A stretch of 64,000 bases of DNA from JADJPO01 sp963828555. GTDB taxonomy: Bacteria > Actinomycetota > Actinomycetes > Actinomycetales > Kineosporiaceae. Numbering within the stretch: the stretch's first letter is position 1; each line of letters begins with the position of its first letter. Made by a program: the position numbers and the translations under genes. Where the stretch lies: assembly GCA_963828555.1 (NCBI GenBank), contig CAWHEL010000004.1:1364001-1428000 (forward strand). The letters run 5' to 3'. The notes under the pieces were generated by a model. The model was not told the DNA's origin, did no database searches, and worked only from the letters and a program-made list of their open reading frames with translations. Shown piece after piece: positions 27,134 to 35,945 of the stretch.

Positions 27134-28849
27134 TCAGTGGGATTCACGGGAGACCTGGTCGCCGCTCGAGCCGACCAGGAAGTCGAGGTCCGCGCCGGTG
27201 TCCGCCTGCTGCACGTGATCGACGTAGAGGCGCTGCCACCCGCGGCGCGGAGCGGCGTAGGCACCGACGAGTGAGGCAGGAGGCGTTCGGCCCGCCAGTT
27301 CGCCGGGGGAGAGCTCGGCGTTCAGGGCCCGCCCCGGCACGTCGAGCACGACGACGTCACCGGTCATGATCCTCCCCAGCGGCCCGCCGTCGGCCGCCTC
27401 CGGCGCCACGTGCAGGACGACCGTGCCGTAGGCAGTGCCGCTCATCCGCCCGTCACAGACCCGCACCATGTCCCGGACGCCGCGCCGCAGCAGCTTCTCC
27501 GGAAGGGGCATGTTCGCCACCTCGGGCATGCCCGGGTACCCCTTCGGCCCGCAGCCGCGCAGCACCAGCACCGAGCTCTCCTCGACGTCCAGGCCGGGGT
27601 CGTCGATCCGATGGTGCATCTCCTCGATGCTGTCGAACACCACCGCCCGGCCACGGTGGTGGAGCAGGTCGGGGGAGGCGGCGGCCGGCTTGATCACCGC
27701 GCCGCGCGGAGCGAGGTTGCCGTACAGCACGGCGATCCCGGCGTCGGACTGCAGCGGGTGCGTGCGGTCGCGGATCACCTCGTGGTCCCAGATCCGGGCC
27801 TCGGTGAGGTGGTCGACCAGGGGCCGCCCGGTGACGGTCAGCGCGGCGGGATCGAGCAGGTCCTCGACCTCGCGCAGCACGGCGAGCAACCCCCCGGCCC
27901 GGTGCAGGTCGTCCATCAGGAACCGCCCGGCCGGCAACAGGTCCAGCAGCAGCGGGACGCCGCCGCCGGTGCGGTCGAAGTCGTCCAGGGTCAGCTGGAC
28001 GCCCGCCCGACCGGCGATCGCCAGCAGGTGCATCACGGCGTTGGTCGAACCTCCGGTGGCCGCCACGGCCACGATCGCGTTCAGGAAGGACCCTCGGCTC
28101 AAGATCGTCGACGGACGACGCTGCGCGGTGACCAGGTCGACGGCGAGCCGGCCGGCCGCGTGAGCGCCCTCGAGCAGCCGGGAGTCCGGGGCCGGCGTGC
28201 CGGCAGTGCCGGGAAGGGTGAAGCCCAGTGCCTCGGCCACGACCGCCATGGTGGAGGCGGTGCCCATGGTGTTGCAGTGCCCCCGGCTGCGGATCATCGC
28301 CGACTCCGACCGCATGAACTCCTCCTGCGACAGGGCGCCGGCTCGCACCTCCTCGCTGAGCCGCCAGACGTCGGTGCCGCACCCCAGGGGCTCGCCCCGG
28401 AGGGTGCCGGTGAGCATCGGGCCGCCGGGCACTACCAGCGCCGGCAGGTCGACCGAGGCGGCAGCCATCAGCAGCGATGGGATGGTCTTGTCGCACCCGC
28501 CGAGGAGCACCACGCCGTCGATCGGGTTGGCCCGGATCATCTCCTCGGTGGCCATCGCGGCCAGGTTGCGCCAGAGCATCGCCGTGGGCCGCACCTGGGT
28601 CTCGCCGAGGGAGACCACCGGCAGGTTCAGCGGCACGCCGCCGTTCTCCCAGACGCCCTGGGCCACGCTGCCGGCGACCTCGTTCAGGTGGGCGTTGCAC
28701 GGGGTCAGATCGGAGGCGGTGTTGGCGATCGCGATGTGCGGGCGGCCGTCGAACGCGCCGGCCGGTAGGCCGCGGCGCATCCAGGCCCGGTGGATGTAGG
28801 CGTTGCGGTCGGTGCCGCCGTACCACTGTGCGCTGCGCTGCGACGCCAT
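27134..28849 (-). CDS. IlvD/EDD-family sugar-acid dehydratase
   Basis: A 571-residue iron-sulfur dehydratase. Cluster cysteines are seen in LTPCNAHLNE, GGCDKTIPS and GHCNTMGTAST, the set found in dihydroxy-acid and aldonate dehydratases. No other ilv genes are nearby, whereas a lactonase and a diketo-acid hydrolase are, so an aldonate (arabinonate/xylonate/fuconate-like) is the more likely substrate than the branched-chain intermediate. ATG 28849 gives the normal N-terminus MASQRSAQWYGGTDRNAY; the open frame further upstream has no homology. First gene of the minus-strand pair, divergent from the lactonase. Confidence 0.88.
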   Translation of the reverse strand: MASQRSAQWYGGTDRNAYIHRAWMRRGLPAGAFDGRPHIAIANTASDLTPCNAHLNEVAGSVAQGVWENGGVPLNLPVVSLGETQVRPTAMLWRNLAAMATEEMIRANPIDGVVLLGGCDKTIPSLLMAAASVDLPALVVPGGPMLTGTLRGEPLGCGTDVWRLSEEVRAGALSQEEFMRSESAMIRSRGHCNTMGTASTMAVVAEALGFTLPGTAGTPAPDSRLLEGAHAAGRLAVDLVTAQRRPSTILSRGSFLNAIVAVAATGGSTNAVMHLLAIAGRAGVQLTLDDFDRTGGGVPLLLDLLPAGRFLMDDLHRAGGLLAVLREVEDLLDPAALTVTGRPLVDHLTEARIWDHEVIRDRTHPLQSDAGIAVLYGNLAPRGAVIKPAAASPDLLHHRGRAVVFDSIEEMHHRIDDPGLDVEESSVLVLRGCGPKGYPGMPEVANMPLPEKLLRRGVRDMVRVCDGRMSGTAYGTVVLHVAPEAADGGPLGRIMTGDVVVLDVPGRALNAELSPGELAGRTPPASLVGAYAAPRRGWQRLYVDHVQQADTGADLDFLVGSSGDQVSRESH

Positions 28850-28972
28850 CGGCCTCGCCTTCCGGCTGGTGCGTTTCCCACGGGTGGAACGGCGGCATAG
28901 CATTCCGCACGTGCTTGAGCCTAGCCGCGCCGCAACCGGGCTCGAGCTCTCCGGCCCGCCGGCGAGAGCCCG

Positions 28973-29854
28973 GTGAGGCACTACCTCGCCCGAGCCGCGT
29001 CGGCGGAGGCGTTCGGTCTCGGCGAGGGCCCGGTCTGGGACGCCCCCCGGGAACGTGTGCTCTGGGTCGACGTCAACGCCGGGATGGTTCTGCAGGGCCG
29101 GTTCGACGGCCGGGACGTCGCCGTGACCCGGCGGGACCACCTCGACCGCAGCGTCGGTGCCGTGGTCGTCGCTGCTGACGGTCGGCTGCTCGTGGCGGGT
29201 CGGCGGCGTCTGCTCACGGTCGACCCTGAGGGCGCCGTCCACCTCGGTCCCGAGATCATTCCGAGCGCGACCCGGAGCCGACTGAATGACGGAGGCTGCG
29301 ACCCGGGCGGTCGGTTCCTGGTCGGCAGCATGGCGCTGGACGATCGCACTGGCACAGACCTGCTCGTGCGGCTCGAGCCCGACGGGAGCCTGACCACCCT
29401 GGACGGCGATCTCACTCTGTCGAACGGTCTGGGCTGGTCACCGGACGGGCTCACCTTCTACAGCGTGGACAGCGTTCCCGGCATCCTGTGGTCGCGCAGC
29501 TACCGAGCGGACGGCGTCTGCGGGTCGCGTCGGGTCTTCTGCCGGTTCGGCGACGGGACGCCGGACGGCCTCTGCCTGGACCGCGCCGGCAACCTGTGGA
29601 TCGCGGTCTGGGGCCGCGGAGAGGTCCGCTGCCTGACGCCGTCCGGTGAACACGTGGCCACGGTGAGCGTGCCCGCGCCGCACACGAGCAGCGTCGCCTT
29701 CATCGGCCCGGGCCTGGACACCCTGCTGATCACCACTGCCCGAGAGCAGCTGGACGCCGCGCAGCTCGCCGACCATCCGATCTCCGGGCACCTGTTCGTG
29801 GCCGACGTCGAGACCACTGGGCTGCCTGTGCCCGCCTGGTCCGGACCCTTCTGA
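28973..29854 (+). CDS. SMP-30/gluconolactonase-family lactonase
   Basis: A 293-residue six-bladed beta-propeller. The metal-binding glutamate is in LGEGPVWD, with SRLNDGGCDPGGRFLVGSM (Asn/Asp ligands) and LSNGLGWSPDGLTFYSVDS. It would hydrolyse a sugar lactone to the aldonic acid. It starts 123 bases from the divergent dehydratase, and a shared control region is likely. GTG start at 28973. It is followed closely by the FAH-family gene on the same strand. Confidence 0.87.
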   Translation: MRHYLARAASAEAFGLGEGPVWDAPRERVLWVDVNAGMVLQGRFDGRDVAVTRRDHLDRSVGAVVVAADGRLLVAGRRRLLTVDPEGAVHLGPEIIPSATRSRLNDGGCDPGGRFLVGSMALDDRTGTDLLVRLEPDGSLTTLDGDLTLSNGLGWSPDGLTFYSVDSVPGILWSRSYRADGVCGSRRVFCRFGDGTPDGLCLDRAGNLWIAVWGRGEVRCLTPSGEHVATVSVPAPHTSSVAFIGPGLDTLLITTAREQLDAAQLADHPISGHLFVADVETTGLPVPAWSGPF

Positions 29855-29875
29855 TCCGTCAACCCTGGAGCCACC

Positions 29876-30733
29876 GTGTACCTGATGCGCATCGGTGCGA
29901 TCGGCGCCGAGAAGCCGATCGTGCGGATCGACGACGAGACCTACGTCGACGTGGCCGACCTGGTCGCCGACTTCGACGAGGTGTTCTTCGCCGACGGCGT
30001 GGATCGGCTCAGACCGGTTGTCGCCGAACGGGTCTCCCGCGGCGAAGTGAAGAGGTTCGCCGGTGAGCGGATCGGCGCACCGATCGCCCGGCCGCACCAG
30101 ATCCTGTGCATCGGTCTGAACTACAGCGACCACGCCGCCGAGACGGGCCAGGCCGTGCCGGCAGAGCCGATCGTCTTCACCAAGGCGCCCAACACGCTGA
30201 TCGGGCCGGATGATGACGTCCGGATTCCGCGCGGCTCGACCAAGACCGACTGGGAGGTCGAGCTCGGGATCGTGATCGGCACCCGATGCAGCTACCTGCC
30301 CGATCTGGAATCGGCCGCCGCCGCCATCGCCGGGTATGTGCTGGTGAACGACGTCAGCGAACGCGCCTTCCAGATGGAGCGTGGCGGGCAGTGGGTCAAG
30401 GGCAAGTCGGCCGAGACCTTCAACCCGGCCGGCCCGTGGCTGGCGACCCCCGAGGAGATCGAGGACGTCGCGAACCTGGGCATGTGGCTGGACGTGAACG
30501 GGGAGCGTCGCCAGCGCGGATCGACCTCGACCATGCTGTTCGCGCCGGACGTGATCGTGGCCTACCTGAGCCAGTTCATGGTGCTCGAGCCCGGCGATCT
30601 GATCAACACCGGCACGCCGCCCGGGGTGGGGATGGGGATGAAGCCCCCAGTCTTCCTGCAGCCGGGGGACGAGATGACCCTGGGCGTCGAGGGGCTGGGC
30701 ACCCAACGGCAGCGGGTGCTCGCTCCCCGATGA
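29876..30733 (+). CDS. FAH-family 2,4-diketo-3-deoxy acid hydrolase
   Basis: A 285-residue fumarylacetoacetate hydrolase superfamily enzyme. Typical blocks are LCIGLNYSDHAAETG, the acidic metal site DWEVELGIVIG, NDVSERAFQMERGGQWVKGK and NTGTPPGVGMGMKPP. The ERAFQ..RGGQW..GK block is the one I associate with 2,4-diketo-3-deoxy-L-rhamnonate/fuconate hydrolases, which split the diketo acid to pyruvate plus lactate or glycolate. GTG 29876 has GGAG 5 bases upstream; ATG 29885 is an alternative. Overlaps the next gene by ATGA. Confidence 0.83.
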   Translation: MYLMRIGAIGAEKPIVRIDDETYVDVADLVADFDEVFFADGVDRLRPVVAERVSRGEVKRFAGERIGAPIARPHQILCIGLNYSDHAAETGQAVPAEPIVFTKAPNTLIGPDDDVRIPRGSTKTDWEVELGIVIGTRCSYLPDLESAAAAIAGYVLVNDVSERAFQMERGGQWVKGKSAETFNPAGPWLATPEEIEDVANLGMWLDVNGERRQRGSTSTMLFAPDVIVAYLSQFMVLEPGDLINTGTPPGVGMGMKPPVFLQPGDEMTLGVEGLGTQRQRVLAPR

Positions 30734-31758
30734 GCGCATCCACGATGCGGGCGTTCGTGCTCACCGGGCCGCAGTCCTCGGCCGTACTCGACGTGCCGCG
30801 ACCGACCCCGGGGCCGGGTGAGGTCGTCGTCGACGTGGAGCGGGTCGGCGTCTGCGGCACCGATGTGGAGTTCTTCACCGGCGAGATGGCCTACCTGCAC
30901 TCCGGTCAGGCCGCCTACCCGATGCGCCTCGGGCACGAGTGGTGCGGGCGGGTCAGCGCCGTCGGGGCAGGCGTGGACCCGGCGTGGGTCGGGCGGCACA
31001 CCACCGGAGACACCATGCTGGGCTGCGGCACCTGTCGCCGGTGCCGGGCAGGATTGGGGCACGTGTGCGCCGACCGGTTCGAGATCGGCATCCGCGGGGG
31101 CTTCCCGGGGGCGCTGGCCGAGCAACTGGCGGTGCCGGTGTCTGCCCTGCACCCGCTGCCTGACTCCGTCGACCCGGTCGCCGGGGCCATGGTCGAGCCC
31201 GGGGGCAACGCGCTGCGTTCGGTCCTGGCTGCCGCATTGAGCCCCGGCGACCGGTTGCTGGTTCTCGGGCCGGGCACGATCGGGCTGCTGGTCTCCCTCT
31301 TCGCGCAGGCCCAGGGCGTCGAGGTGCACCTGGTCGGCCGGTCCGAGCGCTCGCGCACCTTCGCCGCCGGTCTCGGCGGATTCTCCGTGTGGACCCTGGA
31401 CACCCTGCCCGAGCTCGCCCTCGACGCAGTGATCGACTGCTCGAACGATGCCGGGCTGCCGGCCCGCGCTCTGGACCTGGTGGAGCCGGGCAAACGAGTG
31501 GTCTATGTCGGGTTGGCCGGGTCGCCGAGCACCATCGACACCCGCACTCTGGCGCTGAAGGACGTCACTGCCGTTGGCGTGCTGGGTGCCTCCCCAGGTC
31601 TTGCCGGCACCATCGAACGGTATGCCTCCGGCGCCGTGGATCCACGCCCTCTCGTCGCCGCCACGGTCGGACTCGAGCAGGTGAACGCCGTCCTGCGCGG
31701 GGACCGGCCGACCGGCGCAGGGCAGGGCCCGAAGCTGCACGTCGACCCTCGCATGTAG
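30730..31758 (+). CDS. Zinc-dependent sugar/polyol-type dehydrogenase
   Basis: A 342-residue medium-chain dehydrogenase. Catalytic zinc motifs are VGVCGTDVEFFTGE and GHEWCGRV, the structural zinc pattern C-x2-C-x2-C-x7-C is in CGTCRRCRAGLGHVC, and the Rossmann motif is VLGPGTIGLLV. It resembles sorbitol/threonine/galactonate-type dehydrogenases. In this cluster it could oxidise the starting sugar or the C4 hydroxyl of the 2-keto-3-deoxy acid. ATG 30730 overlaps the hydrolase stop. Confidence 0.87.
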   Translation: MSASTMRAFVLTGPQSSAVLDVPRPTPGPGEVVVDVERVGVCGTDVEFFTGEMAYLHSGQAAYPMRLGHEWCGRVSAVGAGVDPAWVGRHTTGDTMLGCGTCRRCRAGLGHVCADRFEIGIRGGFPGALAEQLAVPVSALHPLPDSVDPVAGAMVEPGGNALRSVLAAALSPGDRLLVLGPGTIGLLVSLFAQAQGVEVHLVGRSERSRTFAAGLGGFSVWTLDTLPELALDAVIDCSNDAGLPARALDLVEPGKRVVYVGLAGSPSTIDTRTLALKDVTAVGVLGASPGLAGTIERYASGAVDPRPLVAATVGLEQVNAVLRGDRPTGAGQGPKLHVDPRM

Positions 31759-31847
31759 ATCCCGGATCGCTACGGCCCTCGACCGGGGAGGCCCGTCGCG
31801 GTTGCCGCCCTGACGATGGCCGGGGTCGTCAAGCTAGGCTCGATCAG

Positions 31848-32192
31848 GTGGACACGGTCAACTCTCAGAGCGCCCAGAGCGACCCGGTGAACGGCTCCGA
31901 GCCCGACCCCATGGACGTGCTGACCTCGTTGCGAGGCAGCATCGACAACCTCGACGCCGCGATCGTCCATCTGCTCGCCGAACGGTTCAAATGCACCCAG
32001 AAGGTGGGGGCGCTGAAGGCGGCGCACGGGATGCCCCCGTCGGACCTGGAGCGGGAGGCGCAGCAGATCGAACGGCTGCACCGCCTCGCCCGCGACGCCG
32101 GGCTGGACCCGGTCTTCGCCGAACGCTTCCTGAACTTCGTCATCGACGAGGTCATCCGCCATCACCGCGCCCTGGCCGAAGGCGCGGGCTGA
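31848..32192 (+). CDS. Chorismate mutase, AroQ type
   Basis: A 114-residue all-helical protein (core from about residue 22) with LRGSIDNLDAAIVHLLAERF, K in TQKVGALKA, then REAQQIERLHRLARDAGLDP and FLNFVIDEVIRHH, matching the actinobacterial AroQ chorismate mutase that makes prephenate for phenylalanine and tyrosine. GTG 31848 gives the longest plausible form; ATG 31911 is an alternative. It precedes the BKACE gene by 6 bases. Confidence 0.82.
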   Translation: MDTVNSQSAQSDPVNGSEPDPMDVLTSLRGSIDNLDAAIVHLLAERFKCTQKVGALKAAHGMPPSDLEREAQQIERLHRLARDAGLDPVFAERFLNFVIDEVIRHHRALAEGAG

Positions 32193-32198
32193 CCCGCG

Positions 32199-33014
32199 GT
32201 GAGCGTGGTCATCACGGTGGCTCCCACCGGGCCGATCGCCACCACGGCGGACAACCCCGGCCTTCCCACCCAGCCCGAGCAGATCGCCGCCGCCGTCGAG
32301 CGGGCCCACGGGCTCGGAGCGGCGGTGGCGCACCTGCACCTGAGGGACGAGAACGAGCGCCCCACCGCCGATCTCGGCATCGCCCGGCACACGATGGACC
32401 TCATCGCCGAACGCTGCCCCATCCTGATCCAGCTCTCCACCGGGGTCGGCCTGTCGGTGCCCTTCGAGGAACGCGAACGACTGGTCGAGCTGCGCCCGCG
32501 GATGGCCACCCTCAACCCGTGCAGCATGAGCTTCGGGGCGGGGGAGTTCCGCAACCCGCCGGACGGCGTGCGCCGCCTGGCCGCCCGGATGCGCGAGCTC
32601 GAGGTCAAGCCGGAGCTCGAGATCTACGACACCGGACACCTGGACGCCTGCCTGCGGCTGCGCGACGAGGGCCTGCTGGCCGAGCCGCTGCAGTTCTCGA
32701 TCGTGCTCGGCGTGGCCGGCGGCGCAGCCGCGACGGCGGACAACCTGTTCACCCTGGTCCGGCGTCTCCCACCTGGGGCGATCTGGCAGATCATCGCCAT
32801 CGGCCGGGCCAACCTCGACCTCACCGCGATCGGGCTCGCCCTGGGCGGCAATGCCCGGGCCGGCATGGAGGACACGCTCTACCTGCGCAAGGGGGAGCTG
32901 ACCACGGGGAACGACCCCTTGGTGGCTCGCGCCGTCCGCCTGGCCCGTGACCTGGACCGCTCGATCGCCTCGGTGGCCGAGACCGAGGCTCTGCTTCATC
33001 TGCCGCCCCGCTGA
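32199..33014 (+). CDS. BKACE-family enzyme (3-keto-5-aminohexanoate cleavage enzyme family, DUF849)
   Basis: A 271-residue TIM-barrel enzyme. Metal-binding and substrate motifs of the beta-keto acid cleavage family are visible: VAHLHLRDENERPTADL, IQLSTGVGL, LEIYDTGHLDACLRL and VLGVAGGAAAT. The family condenses a beta-keto acid with acetyl-CoA to give acetoacetate and a new CoA ester; the substrate of this member is unknown. It follows the chorismate mutase gene closely and stands upstream of a saccharopine dehydrogenase-like gene, so a link to lysine breakdown is possible but only an inference. Confidence 0.85.
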   Translation: MSVVITVAPTGPIATTADNPGLPTQPEQIAAAVERAHGLGAAVAHLHLRDENERPTADLGIARHTMDLIAERCPILIQLSTGVGLSVPFEERERLVELRPRMATLNPCSMSFGAGEFRNPPDGVRRLAARMRELEVKPELEIYDTGHLDACLRLRDEGLLAEPLQFSIVLGVAGGAAATADNLFTLVRRLPPGAIWQIIAIGRANLDLTAIGLALGGNARAGMEDTLYLRKGELTTGNDPLVARAVRLARDLDRSIASVAETEALLHLPPR

Positions 33015-33018
33015 GTCG

Positions 33019-33225
33019 TCAGCCCGGCAGTGTTCTGCCGATCCACGTGATCACGTCGTGGAACACCCCGTCGCGGTTGGTCTCGTTGAACACCTCGTGC
33101 CGGGCCTGCGGGTAGACCGTCAGGGACACGTTCGTCAGGCCGGCGCCCTGGTGCCGCACGACGAGGGCGTGGACCAGGGCCAGCTGCCCGTTCACGGGGT
33201 CGAGCTCGCCGACCGCGATGTACAC
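33019..33225 (-). pseudogene. Alpha/beta hydrolase (lysophospholipase-like) C-terminal fragment
   Basis: The minus-strand frame encodes a typical lid-to-C-terminus part of a monoacylglycerol-lipase-like hydrolase: ELDPVNGQLALVHALV with the catalytic Asp, and YPQARHEVFNETNRD with the catalytic His, ending DVITWIGRTLPG. The nucleophile half is missing, and upstream sequence (33226-33300) has no continuation in any frame. A remnant. Confidence 0.65.
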
Positions 33226-33314
33226 CCCTCATCGAGTCACAGCCGGGGGTCCTCAGGGGTGCTCCCGGGTCCCCTCCACCTGACCGACCGTTCACCGCGC
33301 CGTAGATTGGGTCG

Positions 33315-34382
33315 ATGATCTCGGCAGCGCAGTCACCGGTGACCGTGTGGGTTCGGCACGAGGACCGCTCCACCGAGCGGCGCGCTCCGATCGTGCCGGA
33401 CGACGCAGCCCGGCTCGTGGGCCAAGGCATCGAGGTGGTGGTCGAGGAGTCGAGCCACCGGGCGTTCGACGCCGCCGACTACGCGGCAGCCGGATGCCGG
33501 CTCGCGCCGTCCGGCAGTTGGGTCGAGGCACCGGCCGAGACGTACGTGATCGGGATGAAGGAACTCCCCGAGACACCCACAGCGCTGCGGCACCGGCACA
33601 TCTACTTCGGGCACGCCTACAAGGGCCAGTCCGGTGCCCGGGGGCTGCTGTCCCGGTTCGTCGCCGGCGGCGGTGCGCTGCTCGACCTGGAGTACCTGGT
33701 CGACGAGACCGGACGCCGTCTGGCCGCCTTCGGCTACTGGGCCGGCTACGTCGGTGCCGCGCTCGCCGTCCTGCACGCCCGCGGCGTCCTGCCGATCCCG
33801 CTCGAGCCGACCGACCGACCTGCCCTGGACGCGCTGCTCGGCGCTGCGCCGTCCGTCGGGGCAGCGCCGCCGCGGGCGATCGTGATCGGCGCGCTGGGTC
33901 GCTCGGGACGAGGGGCCGGCGACGCGCTCGGCGTCGCGGGTGTGCCGGTCACCCGGTGGGACGTCGCCGAGACGCGCGCGTTGGACCGGGCACGGCTGCT
34001 CGAGCACGACCTGCTGGTCAACACCGTGCTGGCGAGGAGCCCGGTGCCGCCGTTCGTGCGCCCCGAGGACCTCGACGACCCCACTCGCCGGCTCGGCCTG
34101 ATCTGCGACGTCAGCTGCGACGTCACCTCCGCGCTGAACGTGCTGCCGATCTATGACACCGTGACCACTTGGACGGCGCCCGTTCGCCGGCTGCGTGAGG
34201 CCCCGCGGCTGGATCTGATCGCCATCGACAACCTGCCCTCCCTGGTGCCGCGGGAGGCCAGTACCGACTTCTCCGCCCAGCTGACCCGGCAGCTGGCCCT
34301 CCTCGGCGACCCCGATGGCCCGTGGCAGCGCTGCCACGACACCTTCACCGCCGTTGTGGCGGGAGATCGCGAGAATCCCTGA
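33315..34382 (+). CDS. Saccharopine dehydrogenase (lysine-forming, LYS1-like) family protein
   Basis: A 355-residue protein with the LYS1/alanine-dehydrogenase-like architecture: VWVRHEDRSTERRAPIVPDD at the N-terminus, FGHAYKGQSGARGLL, LLDLEYLVDETGRRLAAFGY, a Rossmann segment AIVIGALGRSGRGA and the ending with ICDVSCDVTSALNVLPIYD. In fungi this enzyme makes lysine from saccharopine; in bacteria it is uncommon and can work in lysine degradation. The basic and aromatic substrate-site positions look conserved. ATG 33315. No alpha-aminoadipate genes are seen in the window. Confidence 0.83.
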   Translation: MISAAQSPVTVWVRHEDRSTERRAPIVPDDAARLVGQGIEVVVEESSHRAFDAADYAAAGCRLAPSGSWVEAPAETYVIGMKELPETPTALRHRHIYFGHAYKGQSGARGLLSRFVAGGGALLDLEYLVDETGRRLAAFGYWAGYVGAALAVLHARGVLPIPLEPTDRPALDALLGAAPSVGAAPPRAIVIGALGRSGRGAGDALGVAGVPVTRWDVAETRALDRARLLEHDLLVNTVLARSPVPPFVRPEDLDDPTRRLGLICDVSCDVTSALNVLPIYDTVTTWTAPVRRLREAPRLDLIAIDNLPSLVPREASTDFSAQLTRQLALLGDPDGPWQRCHDTFTAVVAGDRENP

Positions 34383-34457
34383 ACCGGACCTGTCGATCCA
34401 GGTGGGGGCCTGCGTCATCAGGGGGAGGCACCGCCCGAGACGACCGAGGAGACCCCG

Positions 34458-34612
34458 ATGGACTACATGATCCTGATCCACAGCGACGAGACCGCCGTGC
34501 CCGAGCGTGGGAGCGCACAGTTCGAGCGGATGATGGCCGGCCGGATGGCCTACAACCAGTCGTGATCGACGGCGGTCACTGGATCTCGGCCGCCAACGTG
34601 CAGGGCGTTGCC
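34458..34612 (+). pseudogene. YCII/DGPF-domain protein remnant
   Basis: ATG 34458 with GAGGAGA upstream opens MDYMILIHSDETAVPE, the normal start of a YCII-related (DGPF) protein, but a TGA stops it at 34565. The expected continuation VIDGGHWISAANVQGV is in the next frame (from about 34559) and the homology then ends. Frameshift plus 3' truncation. Confidence 0.6.
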
Positions 34613-35158
34613 AGCTCCCGGTCCGTGAACGTGATGTCCGCGCGGGTCTGCGCATTCGTCACGAGCAGCGCGACGGCGAAGGATGCGAGCAGGGAGAGCA
34701 CGATTGCGAAGGGGATCAGCCGGTCGGGCAGGGCGCACCCGACGCCGGGCGGGCGTGCGGACGCCCGAGGGTCGGGGCGGCAGGCGACATCTGACCTCGC
34801 TTGGAAGGTCGATCGACACACCTCGACGGCGGGGCGGAGCCGAACATCCAGGCGCTAGGTTGACCACTGGTTCTGCACGTGTGCTTGATGGTAGGCAGCG
34901 AATATGACACACAGCACACGCTCTGGGCTGCCGGTCGACTGTGCGTCGGCAATCATGGGCCGCTGGAGTCCGCGCGCGGGGGCGCGAGCCTATCCATTGC
35001 CTGGGCGAACGCCCGGGCCCTAAGCCGCTGGGTCCCGGACAGGGCGAGCGACGTGAATCACGCGCCGCAGACCTGCTGCCAACGGTCACAGCGCGTTTCA
35101 ATGGGTCACCGGCCCACCGCCGTCAAGGCCCGACCGTCGCCGAGCAAAGGGGCTCGCC
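34613..35158. other. Intergenic stretch without a supported gene
   Basis: About 546 bases. A minus-strand frame (34821-34576) holds one hydrophobic segment (LIPFAIVLSLLASFAVALL) but no recognisable start or domain and overlaps the YCII remnant. An AAAGGGG ribosome-binding site for the next gene lies at its right end. I see nothing else that can be named. Confidence 0.4.
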
Positions 35159-35890
35159 ATGTTGTGGAAATGGAAGCTGGCGCGCAGTGCCGAGGACGTC
35201 CGGCATCTGCTGAACGGGGACACCAAGCACGACCACCCGGTTCCCGACGCCCGCCTCTGCATGACGTGGCGCGGCGACCACCCCAAGTTCTGGGTGTTCG
35301 CCACCAAGGCCGCCAGGCGGCCGGAACAGCACGACGGTCTGGGCGGCTGGGGCTGGAAGAAGGCCACGCAGGCGGACGACGTAATGGACTTCCTCAACGG
35401 CGAAGGGCCCTACCCGACACCGGTGCGGCACATGCAGATCGCTGCCACTTGGGTGGGCGACCACCACGAGTTCTACGTGTTCTACCGCGACCCGGCATCC
35501 GGCCAGGAGCCGCCGCCGGCGACCGGCGGATGGGGCTGGAAGCTCGCCACCACGGCGGACGACGCGCTGCAGTTCCTCAACGGCGGAGGACTCTACGAGC
35601 ACCCGGTGACGGCAGCGCGGATCGCCACCGCCCATCGTGATCACCACGACGAGCACTTCATCTTCTATCAGCGCTCCACGGAGATGGACCCGATCGAGGA
35701 CTGGCGCTGGCAGTCCGTGGCCACAGAGGACGAGGTGCTTGGCGCCGTCGATGCCAAGGGCGGGCCGCCGTGGGACTTCCAGGTCGCGGCTCCCTCCGCC
35801 GATCTGGGCAGCTTCCAGGTGTTCACCCACCCGGCGGACCAGGTGGTCGATCTCACGGCGGCCACCGGGGCCGAGGTGTCCGGCAACTGA
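35159..35890 (+). CDS. Protein of four tandem ~60-residue repeats, unknown function
   Basis: A 243-residue soluble protein built almost entirely of four related units beginning WKWKLARSAEDVRHLLNG, WGWKKATQADDVMDFLNG, WGWKLATTADDALQFLNG and WRWQSVATEDEVLGAV. Each unit continues with a short stretch and a histidine/aromatic-rich strand (GDHPKFWVF, GDHHEFYVFY, DHHDEHFIFY). The pattern is W-x-W-(K/Q), an acidic helix ending in LNG, then an HxxF strand. The last unit is divergent. I do not recognise a family. There is no signal peptide. ATG 35159 with AAAGGGG upstream. It stands alone, 55 bases before recQ. Confidence 0.75.
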   Translation: MLWKWKLARSAEDVRHLLNGDTKHDHPVPDARLCMTWRGDHPKFWVFATKAARRPEQHDGLGGWGWKKATQADDVMDFLNGEGPYPTPVRHMQIAATWVGDHHEFYVFYRDPASGQEPPPATGGWGWKLATTADDALQFLNGGGLYEHPVTAARIATAHRDHHDEHFIFYQRSTEMDPIEDWRWQSVATEDEVLGAVDAKGGPPWDFQVAAPSADLGSFQVFTHPADQVVDLTAATGAEVSGN

Positions 35891-35945
35891 CCTGGTGCAC
35901 CGTCGGCTCCGTTCGCGCGGAGCTGCACGCTCGTAGACTCGGCCG

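Noticed and set aside
27134..28849. Naming the dehydratase ilvD (branched-chain amino acid synthesis)
   Set aside because: Neighbours are sugar-acid enzymes and no other ilv gene is present; the family alone does not decide the substrate.
34576..34821. A small minus-strand frame with one membrane helix
   Set aside because: It lies over the remains of the YCII gene, has no ribosome-binding site and no recognisable family; kept only as a note.
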